Below the pieces are notes generated by a model. The model was given only the letters and a program-made list of their open reading frames with translations. It was not told the DNA's origin and ran no database searches. Of a stretch of 15,555 nucleotides of DNA, positions 7,635-14,062 are shown piece after piece. The DNA is from UBA8110 sp964597275 (GTDB lineage: Bacteria > SAR324 > NAC60-12). The stretch covers positions 1 through 15,555 of the forward strand of contig CAZQXS010000088.1 in assembly GCA_964597275.1 (NCBI GenBank). The letters are read 5' to 3'. The position numbers and the translations under genes are program-made. Position 1 is the stretch's first letter, and each line of letters begins with the position of its first letter.

Positions 7635-7647
7635 GTCAACCGTTGAC
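7635..7647. promoter_or_regulatory. 13-base palindrome in the fdhB-NrfD leader (possible operator)
   Basis: GTCAAC-C-GTTGAC is a perfect dyad 88 bases before the NrfD start. The neighbouring CAACCGTT (7637-7644) can instead pair with AACGGTTG at 7668-7675, after which comes a pyrimidine-rich CTTTCTGTCTTTTT, so the same bases could form a weak terminator. I do not recognise a known regulator's site. Confidence 0.3.
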
Positions 7648-7734
7648 GGCTCCGCGCCATGTCAGCGAACGGTTGCTTTCTGTCTTTTTAAAACGCCGAA
7701 AATTTCATCATAAAGACTTTTAGAGAGGAATCTC

Positions 7735-8733
7735 ATGGAATCGATTGTGCTGATGAACTCAAAGTGGGGGAATGACCTCTTTGTCCCGATGTATCTTTTT
7801 TTTGGAGGGCTCACAGGAGGTTTGTTTATAGTAGCGGTGCTTGCAGACTTAATCGGCATCAAGCACAAACCCTTTGAAAACCTTTCCAAAGTCACAGCTT
7901 ACATTACCATTCCTGCACTAGCCTTGGCGGGCCTGTTCATCACCTTCCACCTGGGGAAACCGGAACGTGGGATACTATTCCCGTTTTTCTTTACTAATTA
8001 CAAATCCTGGTTGGTAATCGGTGGCTGGAGCGTCGGCTTGGCGGTTCCCATTGTTGCCGGGTATGCGGCCCTCTGGTTCTTCCGGGCCAACCAAGTCCTG
8101 CGCAGGCTCTTGGGGATCGTCGGAGTGCCTCTGCTCGGCTTCGTGTCCTTCTACACGGGCTTGCTCTTGAGCGGAGCCAAGTTCGTGCCGCTCTGGTCCC
8201 AGCAGTACCTCCCGTACCTCTTCCTCAGTTCAGGGATCCTGACCGGAATGGCGGGGGCGGGTTTGATGTTCGTGTTTTACCGAGTCTTTCTCAGCACTGG
8301 ACCCCGCGAGACAACCGGGGTGCTGGAGGTCTTGAGGTATGGCGTGCTGTTGGCGATTCTGGTGGAACTACTGGAACTCGATCTCTTCATGCGGCACCTT
8401 GCGTCCAATCCGGAGAAACTGGACGCCTCCGGGCAGTTCGTGGTTCCGAACGGCAGTGCGATGGCGTATGAGTATGTCACGCAGGGACCGCTGGCGGATT
8501 GGTTTTGGTGGGGCATCATTGGCGTGGGCATGACCCTCCCCTTGATCCTCACCTTTGTCGAAATGTTCTTCCGGAGCATCATCCGACCCTTTGAGAACCT
8601 GCTCACCACCGCCAAGTTCGCCTGCGTCCTCACGGGAGGGGTGATCCTGCGCTTTGTGATCGTCTGGGGCGGTGACTTCAAGGCACCGCTGAATTTCCCG
8701 CCCGCCCTCTTCCAAATTCCCATCAGCGGATAA
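7735..8733 (+). CDS. NrfD/PsrC-family membrane quinone oxidoreductase subunit (formate dehydrogenase anchor)
   Basis: A 332-residue integral membrane protein of the NrfD/PsrC family, which exchanges electrons between an iron-sulfur subunit and the membrane quinone pool without haem. Eight hydrophobic helices are visible at about residues 17-41, 56-72, 91-116, 125-147, 158-182, 200-220, 255-279 and 292-311, and the family motif FHLGKPERG follows helix 2 at 71-79. AGAGAGGA about 8 bases before the ATG supports the start. In place after alpha and beta subunits it takes the position normally filled by cytochrome b (FdnI/FdhC). The first 200 or so bases of the gene are visibly poorer in G and C than the rest and than fdhB. 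The 227-base leader suggests separate regulation. A reductase for another partner is possible, but no other catalytic subunit is nearby. Confidence 0.88.
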   Translation: MESIVLMNSKWGNDLFVPMYLFFGGLTGGLFIVAVLADLIGIKHKPFENLSKVTAYITIPALALAGLFITFHLGKPERGILFPFFFTNYKSWLVIGGWSVGLAVPIVAGYAALWFFRANQVLRRLLGIVGVPLLGFVSFYTGLLLSGAKFVPLWSQQYLPYLFLSSGILTGMAGAGLMFVFYRVFLSTGPRETTGVLEVLRYGVLLAILVELLELDLFMRHLASNPEKLDASGQFVVPNGSAMAYEYVTQGPLADWFWWGIIGVGMTLPLILTFVEMFFRSIIRPFENLLTTAKFACVLTGGVILRFVIVWGGDFKAPLNFPPALFQIPISG

Positions 8734-8781
8734 CCCGGCCTTTCGAGCATGGTCTTTCGGGGCGGTATCAGCAGTCATTGG

Positions 8782-9903
8782 ATGCGTGTGCAGTGCAACC
8801 GAGTTTTGCTGGCGGGATTTCTCCTGTTGCTCCCTGTGGCTGTGCTTGCACACACCTTTGGGGCACAGTCTGAAAAACACCGCACCGGATTCTTCCCTCA
8901 CGCCATCAAGTCCGGCGACTTCAACAACGATGGGTACGCTGATTTTGCGATTCCTGCCTCTGCGTCCCGCACCCTCGCCATTCTGCTCGGTGACGGCAAG
9001 GGGGGCATCCTCTCCAACCATGACTATGCGGTGGGCAAGGGGCCAACCTGGGTGGTCACACCGGATTTGAATCAGGACGGGCATCCCGATTTTGTCACCA
9101 CCAACACCGGAGCCGGAAGCCTCAGCGTGTACTATGGCGATGGCATCGGGAACCTGCACGGACGCACGGACATTCCTGGCATTCACGGCCCTGCCTGCAT
9201 TGTCTCCGGAGATTTCAACCAAGATGGCCTGCCGGATTTGGCGGTCACCCAAGCCGCCCTCTCGAAAGTGGCGGTGTTGCTGAACGACGCTTCCGGAGTC
9301 CCCAAGCTGAGCCATGCGTTTGACGTGGCACGGGGTCCGCACATCATGGATGCCGTGGACCTGAATGCGGACAGGCACCCGGATTTGGTGGTGGGCAGTT
9401 TGGGGGCGAATACGCTCTCCGTTCTGCTGGGAACCGGGCAGGGCACCTTTTCCGAAGCCAAAGCGGTTCCGGTTGGACGCTACCCGCACTACCGGGCTTA
9501 TGGCGACTGGAATGGTGATGGCCATCTGGATGCCGCCGTGGTGGTCGCCGGAGAGGAATCCGTCGAGATTCTATTCGGCAACGGCCAAGGGGATTTGGCA
9601 ACGCAGGCGCGTTATCCGGTCGGAGTCAACCCGCATGGTTTGGTGAGCGGGGACTTCAATCAAGACGGACATGTGGACTTGGCGGTTTCCAACCGGACCT
9701 CTGCGGACCTGTCCGTGTTGCTCGGTGATGGAGCCGGGGGCTTCCACAAAAGCTTCACCCTGCAAACCGGACACGACGGCATCACCCTCACGACAGGCGA
9801 TTACGACGGCAACGGCACCCTCGACCTCGCGCTGGTGTCTGCCAGTTCCAACTCGCTCGTCTTCTACCGGGGAGACGGCAAGGGGCGTTTTGGGGATTGG
9901 TGA
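8782..9903 (+). CDS. Exported FG-GAP/VCBS-repeat seven-blade beta-propeller protein
   Basis: A secreted protein of 373 residues if started at the ATG at 8782, which places a clean signal peptide (basic start, LLAGFLLLLPVAVLA, cleavage after VLA near residue 23) at the N-terminus. An ATG at 8749 is also possible; neither start has a clear ribosome site. The mature part consists of seven repeats of about 49 residues, each with a calcium-type DxNxDGxxD loop: DFNNDGYAD, DLNQDGHPD, DFNQDGLPD, DLNADRHPD, DWNGDGHLD, DFNQDGHVD and DYDGNGTLD. Repeat four has R in place of the loop glycine, and the last has an altered loop. Each repeat also carries an LSVLLGDGxG-like strand. Seven repeats would close one propeller, as in integrin-like FG-GAP proteins. 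No catalytic domain is attached. It lies 48 bases after the NrfD gene and ahead of moeA; a periplasmic or surface partner role is inference. Confidence 0.9.
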   Translation: MRVQCNRVLLAGFLLLLPVAVLAHTFGAQSEKHRTGFFPHAIKSGDFNNDGYADFAIPASASRTLAILLGDGKGGILSNHDYAVGKGPTWVVTPDLNQDGHPDFVTTNTGAGSLSVYYGDGIGNLHGRTDIPGIHGPACIVSGDFNQDGLPDLAVTQAALSKVAVLLNDASGVPKLSHAFDVARGPHIMDAVDLNADRHPDLVVGSLGANTLSVLLGTGQGTFSEAKAVPVGRYPHYRAYGDWNGDGHLDAAVVVAGEESVEILFGNGQGDLATQARYPVGVNPHGLVSGDFNQDGHVDLAVSNRTSADLSVLLGDGAGGFHKSFTLQTGHDGITLTTGDYDGNGTLDLALVSASSNSLVFYRGDGKGRFGDW

Positions 9904-10033
9904 GTCTCACCCTTGTCTGATCATCTCCGTTCCAGCCACTGTTCCAGAAATCCACCAATCCTCCCGAATGAAAAATGGACTTGTGCCCGTGAGGGGTCGG
10001 CGGTTCACTGTTGTTAGCAACGAAACCGAGCCG

Positions 10034-11263
10034 ATGTCCAAGAACGATGTGCGCATGCGGGGGTTCCTGCGTCGGACTCCCGTACCTGAGCTTTTGACCC
10101 AAATTGATGGGCACTGCCCCACGCTTCCTGCAGAATCCGTGTCGGTGCCGGAGGCGGGCAGGCGGGTGCTGGCCGAAGCCGTGACTGCGCCCAGCGACGT
10201 TCCGCACTTCAACCGGGCGGCGATGGACGGTTACGCCGTGCGCGGCGAGGAAACCTTTGGGGCGAGTGCCTACAACCCGATTGCCTTGCAGGTGGTGGGA
10301 CAGTCCATGCCGGGAAAAGCCTTCGTCGGAACGGTCGGGCTGGGAACGACGGTGCGCATCATGACCGGAGCGCCTTTGCCGGACGGCGCGAACGCGGTGC
10401 TGATGGCCGAACTCGCCGAAGCGGTGGGCGACACGATTCAGGTGACGGATTCGGTGCCTCCGGAAAAGCACGTCGGCAAAATCGGCGAGGACGTTCGCTG
10501 TGGCGATTTGCTGTTTCGGCAGAGGCGGTGCTTGCGTCCGCAGGATTTGGGAATGCTGGTTTCGGTTGGAATTCCAGAGGTGTCTGTGATCCGGAAGCCC
10601 ACCGTGGAATTGCTGATCACGGGGAGTGAACTGCTGGCTCCGGGGGCGCAACCGACCGGAGTTCAGATCGTGGACAGCGATTCGGTGATGCTGCAAAGCT
10701 TGGTGGAGCGCGACGGCGGAAACCTGCTCGGCATCCGGCACCTTCCGGACAACCGGGATCCGTTGCGGCAGGCCATGCTTGATGCAACCGCAGATGTCGT
10801 GATCGTTACAGGCGGAACCTCGGTCGGCGTGGAGGACCACGGCCCCACGCTGCTGGACGAACTTGGTGAATTGCTCGTGCATGGCATCCCGATGCGCCCG
10901 GCGGCTCCGATGGGGTTTGGCGTTCTCGAAGGTCGCAAAGTGTTTCTGCTGCCGGGCAATCCCGTGTCCTGTTTTTGTGCTTACGACTGCTTTGTTGCCC
11001 GTGCGTTGCGGCTGTTGGGTGGTCGCAATCCGGACTGGCCTTACGCCTCGCAAGCGGTGCGACTCAAAACCAAAATCTCTTCGCAGATTGGACGCATCGA
11101 GTACGTCCGGCTCCGGCTCGATGACGATGGAGCCGAAGTGCTGGCCTCCGGAGGCGCGTCCATCCTTTCCTCGACCACGCAGGCCGATGCTTTTTTCCTG
11201 ACCGAAGAAGAATCCGAGGGCATTGCGGCGGACGAAACCATTTCGGTGTGGCGGTACGACTGA
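10034..11263 (+). CDS. moeA: Molybdopterin molybdenumtransferase MoeA (first copy)
   Basis: A 409-residue MoeA, the enzyme that inserts molybdate into adenylylated molybdopterin. The family start FLRRTPVPELL lies at residues 11-21, the conserved FNRAAMDGYAVR at 59-70, VRIMTGAPLPDGANAV at 107-122, ITGSEL at 195-200, GGTSVGVEDHGPT at 260-272 and LLPGNPVS at 305-312. The start is uncertain: the ATG at 10034 gives a normal family length, while an ATG at 9968 would add 22 residues; neither has a clear ribosome site. Compared with E. coli MoeA, the STGDEL aspartate is S and the KPGKP lysine motif reads RPAAP (288-292); I believe this belongs to a MoeA subtype frequent near formate dehydrogenases. 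The C-terminal domain IV (about 340-409) is present. The stop overlaps the next gene's ATG. Confidence 0.9.
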   Translation: MSKNDVRMRGFLRRTPVPELLTQIDGHCPTLPAESVSVPEAGRRVLAEAVTAPSDVPHFNRAAMDGYAVRGEETFGASAYNPIALQVVGQSMPGKAFVGTVGLGTTVRIMTGAPLPDGANAVLMAELAEAVGDTIQVTDSVPPEKHVGKIGEDVRCGDLLFRQRRCLRPQDLGMLVSVGIPEVSVIRKPTVELLITGSELLAPGAQPTGVQIVDSDSVMLQSLVERDGGNLLGIRHLPDNRDPLRQAMLDATADVVIVTGGTSVGVEDHGPTLLDELGELLVHGIPMRPAAPMGFGVLEGRKVFLLPGNPVSCFCAYDCFVARALRLLGGRNPDWPYASQAVRLKTKISSQIGRIEYVRLRLDDDGAEVLASGGASILSSTTQADAFFLTEEESEGIAADETISVWRYD

Positions 11264-13269
11264 TGCGGCAGGAGCAGTTTCTCAACCTCGCCACGGCGGA
11301 AGCAGCCGACCAGCGATTCCGGGAGGCGGTGCAGCCCCAGCCGCTGGGAGAGGAAGTGGTGCAGCTGGCGCAAGCATTGCGGCGGGTGCTGTCACGGGAT
11401 GTGACTGCCCAGCACAACGTGCCCTTCTTCGACCGCTCCAATTTTGACGGATTTGCGGTTCGGGCCGAGGACACTTTTGGGGCGGAGGAAACCCAGCCCG
11501 TTCAGCTTCGGGTCAATTCCGAATCCTTGCACTGCGGGGTGGTTCCCCAACACACGGTCGCACCCGGCACTGCAACTCCGATTTCCACGGGCGGGGTCAT
11601 TCCACGCGGGGCCGATGGAGTGGTACTGATCGAAAACACGCATCCGGTCGAGGGGGGCATTCACGTCCTCAAGCCAATTGCGCCGGGCAGTGGCATCTCC
11701 CACGCAGGCTCGGACATCGGAGCCGGAGAGGTGGTGCTGCGGCGCGGGGATTTGCTGGGGCACCGCGAAACCGGAACGCTCGCGGCCCTCGGCGAGGCGG
11801 AGGCCTGGGTGTGGCGCAAGCCGCGAGTCGGGATTCTCTCGACCGGGGATGAACTGGTCGCGCCCGGAAGCGCGATTTCCACGGGCAGGGTCTTCGACTG
11901 CAACAGCACGATGCTCGCCCACGCCGTGGAGGAGTTGGGCGGCGAGGCTGTGCGGTTGGGCGTGGTGCAGGATGACGAGTCGGCCATTGAGCAAACGGTG
12001 CGCACCGCCCTTGCCGAAGTGGACTTGCTGCTACTCTCCGCCGGAACTTCCAAGGGCGAGGGCGACCAGAATTACCGCGTCTTCCAGCGTTTCGGAAACC
12101 CCGGAATTCTCGTGCATGGCGTTGCGCTCAAGCCGGGGAAGCCGCTCTGCCTCGCCGTGCTGGAAGGCACCCCCGCCGCGATTCTGCCCGGATTCCCGAC
12201 CTCCGCGATCTTCACCTTCACGCGCTTCATCGCCCCCGTGCTGCGGGCCATGCTGGGCCTGCCTCCGGAGCAGCGCGATCAGCTTCCGGCGACCTTGCCG
12301 ATGCAGACGAACTCGGACAAGGGACGTACCGAGTTCCACTTGGTCCACCTCCTTGCCCACAACCAGAAGGCCGTTCGCCCTGAGCCTGTCGAAGGGCCAG
12401 CCACCAACTCGCAAACCGTTTGCCCTGAGCCTGTCGAAGGGCTAGCCACCAACTTCACCGCCTACCCCACCGGCAAAGGCTCCGGCTCCGTGACCGGATT
12501 CGCCCGCGCCGACGGCTTCATCGAAATCCCCCGCGAGGTGGAATTGGTCGAGGCCGGAAGCACAGTTTCCGTGCAGTTGCTGGGGCAAACCGTGCAGCCC
12601 CCGGATTTGATGGCGGTGGGGAGCCACTGTGTTGGTTTGGACTACCTGCTGGGCGTGTTGCGCGAACAGGGCTTCCTGAGCCGCAGCCTTGTCGTGGGGA
12701 GCATGGGCGGGGTGCTGGCGGCACGGCGCGGCGAGTGCGACTTGGCGGGAACGCACCTCATGGACGCCAACACCGGACACTACAACGCACATCTGCTCAC
12801 CCCGGAATTGCGGCTCGTCAAGGGCTACCGTCGGCGGCAGGGTTTGGTGTTTCGGAAGGAGGACGAGGCCTTCGCGGGCCTTGCAGAAAACTCGGCGGTG
12901 CTGGAGTCGGTCCTGCAAAACCCGGAGTTGCGCATGGTCAACCGCAACCGAGGCAGTGGAACGCGGGTGTTGCTCGATCAACTGCTGCAACAGCACCGCC
13001 CTCCCGGATTCTTCTCCGAAGCCAAGTCCCACACCGCCGTGGCCGCCGCCGTGGCCCAAGGCCGCGCCGATTGGGGAATCGCCATCCAGTCCGTTGCCGA
13101 AGACCAAGGACTCGCCTTCCACTTCCTGCAAGACGAGGAATACGATTTCCTCATCCCCGAATCCCGCATCGCACGTCCGGCCCTCCAAGCCCTCCTCGCC
13201 CTGCTCGAACAACCGGAGGTGCAGGCGGGACTCCGCAAGCTGGGACTAGCACGATCCCCAAAATCCTGA
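11263..13269 (+). CDS. MoeA-type molybdenum insertase fused to a PBP-like C-terminal domain (second copy)
   Basis: A 668-residue fusion. Residues 1-440 are MoeA: FDRSNFDGFAVRAEDTFGA at 56-74 (usual M replaced by F), STGDELVAPG at 193-202, LLSAGTSKGEGDQN at 257-270, the lysine motif KPGKP at 290-294, LPGFPTSAIFTF at 308-319, and domain IV starting GRTEFHLV at 354-361. Residues about 445-660 form a periplasmic-binding-protein-like domain (SHCVGLDYLL at 454-463, DLAGTHLMD at 493-501, NRNRGSGTRVLLDQLL at 560-575, GRADWGIAI at 600-608) as in the MoeA/LysR-substrate-domain fusions known from archaea and many bacteria; it may sense or bind a ligand such as an oxyanion, which is inference. The ATG overlaps the stop of the first moeA as TGATG, so translation is coupled. 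Domain IV is interrupted at residues 370-399 by two copies of a dispersed palindrome in frame. Confidence 0.9.
   Translation: MRQEQFLNLATAEAADQRFREAVQPQPLGEEVVQLAQALRRVLSRDVTAQHNVPFFDRSNFDGFAVRAEDTFGAEETQPVQLRVNSESLHCGVVPQHTVAPGTATPISTGGVIPRGADGVVLIENTHPVEGGIHVLKPIAPGSGISHAGSDIGAGEVVLRRGDLLGHRETGTLAALGEAEAWVWRKPRVGILSTGDELVAPGSAISTGRVFDCNSTMLAHAVEELGGEAVRLGVVQDDESAIEQTVRTALAEVDLLLLSAGTSKGEGDQNYRVFQRFGNPGILVHGVALKPGKPLCLAVLEGTPAAILPGFPTSAIFTFTRFIAPVLRAMLGLPPEQRDQLPATLPMQTNSDKGRTEFHLVHLLAHNQKAVRPEPVEGPATNSQTVCPEPVEGLATNFTAYPTGKGSGSVTGFARADGFIEIPREVELVEAGSTVSVQLLGQTVQPPDLMAVGSHCVGLDYLLGVLREQGFLSRSLVVGSMGGVLAARRGECDLAGTHLMDANTGHYNAHLLTPELRLVKGYRRRQGLVFRKEDEAFAGLAENSAVLESVLQNPELRMVNRNRGSGTRVLLDQLLQQHRPPGFFSEAKSHTAVAAAVAQGRADWGIAIQSVAEDQGLAFHFLQDEEYDFLIPESRIARPALQALLALLEQPEVQAGLRKLGLARSPKS
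12371..12454. repeat. Two tandem 39-base repeats carrying the dispersed RPEPVEG palindrome inside moeA2
   Basis: Copies at 12371-12409 and 12416-12454 agree at 37 of 39 bases, with a period of exactly 45 bases, so they add two 15-residue units (AVRPEPVEGPATNSQ and TVCPEPVEGLATNFT) without shifting the frame. Each contains a 21-base interrupted palindrome, at 12377-12397 and 12422-12442, with arms GCCCT and AGGGC and the centre GAGCCTGTCGA. I recognise this element as a short repeat dispersed in many proteobacterial genomes, commonly seen as RPEPVEG in predicted proteins. Confidence 0.85.
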
Positions 13270-13331
13270 ACAGGGTTCGCTCCGACCAAGGGGGTTGTAT
13301 TTCTGCATCCTCCGGCCCCCCGCCTTTCTGT

Positions 13332-13374
13332 TTGCACCTTCCTGCACCTTCCGGTACGGTTTTTTTTGTACAAT
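13332..13374 (+). promoter_or_regulatory. Possible promoter for the MAPEG gene with a tandem TGCACCTTCC
   Basis: The 157-base gap after moeA2 holds TGCACCTTCC twice in a row (13333-13352) and then a run of eight T and TACAAT at 13369-13374, a fair -10 box about 50 bases ahead of the gene. No convincing -35 hexamer sits at the right distance. There is no clear terminator for moeA2 either, only a GGGGG/CCCCC pair with a long loop near 13290-13317. Confidence 0.3.
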
Positions 13375-13426
13375 CCGGTTCGCACTTCTGCGAACAATTT
13401 CCACCACACCAAAAAAAGGGGGGCCA

Positions 13427-13843
13427 ATGGGTAGTGTGACCATCACCGCGTTCTATGCCGGAATTCTTGCAATTCTTCTGGTGATTTTGAGCGTTCGGGT
13501 TGTCATTAACAGAGTTAAGAGTCGTAGATCGTCTGAGCCACAGGGGGGCGGTGAGGAGGCACTACAGCCGATCATCCGGGGGCAAGGCAATTTCACCGAA
13601 TACGTCCCATTCGCCGTGGTGCTGATCGGCTATCTTGAGTTCACCGGCTCGTCTTCCGACCTGATCCACGGTCTCGGAATTGCCTTGGTGATTGCTCGGG
13701 TGCTGCATCCCTTTGGGCTGCGCGTCGAGCCTGGCCCGACGGTGCTTCGAGTGGTGGGGGCCGTGGTGACTTGGCTCGTCCTGCTGGTCGCGGCCATCAC
13801 AGCCATCATCGGATTCGTTGCGGGCGGCACACCGGGAGCCTAG
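13427..13843 (+). CDS. MAPEG-family membrane protein
   Basis: A 138-residue four-helix membrane protein of the MAPEG family (membrane-associated proteins in eicosanoid and glutathione metabolism). Hydrophobic helices lie at about residues 5-27, 58-73, 80-95 and 105-133. The family signature is seen as RGQGNFTEYVPF at residues 51-62, close to the usual RxxxNxxE glutathione-site motif. I chose the ATG at 13427, with AGGGGGG just upstream; the frame is open further upstream, but that stretch encodes no family sequence. Bacterial members are often annotated as glutathione-S-transferase-like, though substrates are mostly unknown. There is no visible link to formate metabolism, and it probably has its own promoter. 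Glutathione-related detoxification is inference. Confidence 0.88.
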   Translation: MGSVTITAFYAGILAILLVILSVRVVINRVKSRRSSEPQGGGEEALQPIIRGQGNFTEYVPFAVVLIGYLEFTGSSSDLIHGLGIALVIARVLHPFGLRVEPGPTVLRVVGAVVTWLVLLVAAITAIIGFVAGGTPGA

Positions 13844-14062
13844 CCTCTGGCTGCATCAGGGCACGGGTCAAGCAAACCCCAAAGGGCGTGATCCGTTTTT
13901 CAATCACTCGGGCCGCCTCACGAGAACACGCCTTCCAAATTTCCCTCAAGCCGCACTGCCCCCCTCCTCCATTTCCAGTAGATCAAAAATCACAAAATTG
14001 AACTGTTTTCCTGCAAGACAGCAGAGTATCATAGGCTTGACTTGGTGAACGCAGAAACGAGA

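Noticed and set aside
7794..7803. Run of eight T in the NrfD gene as a phase-variation tract
   Set aside because: Eight bases is short, it encodes normal membrane residues (LFF), and the frame is intact; no second tract or alternative product supports switching.
8368..9525. 385-codon minus-strand open frame opposite the FG-GAP gene
   Set aside because: The regular repeats in it mirror the DxNxDGxxD repeats of the + strand gene, and it crosses the NrfD-FG-GAP boundary.
9671..10033. Extending moeA1 upstream into the FG-GAP gene
   Set aside because: The frame is open there, but it overlaps the conserved propeller repeats and encodes nothing MoeA-like before the FLRRTPVPELL start.
12371..12454. 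Two repeats with spacers as a tiny CRISPR array
   Set aside because: The gap between the 39-base repeats is only 6 bases, the units are in frame in a gene, and the core is the known dispersed palindrome.
13290..13330. GGGGG/CCCCC pair after moeA2 as an intrinsic terminator
   Set aside because: Only five pairs with a loop of about 20 bases and no proper T-run directly after; too weak to call.
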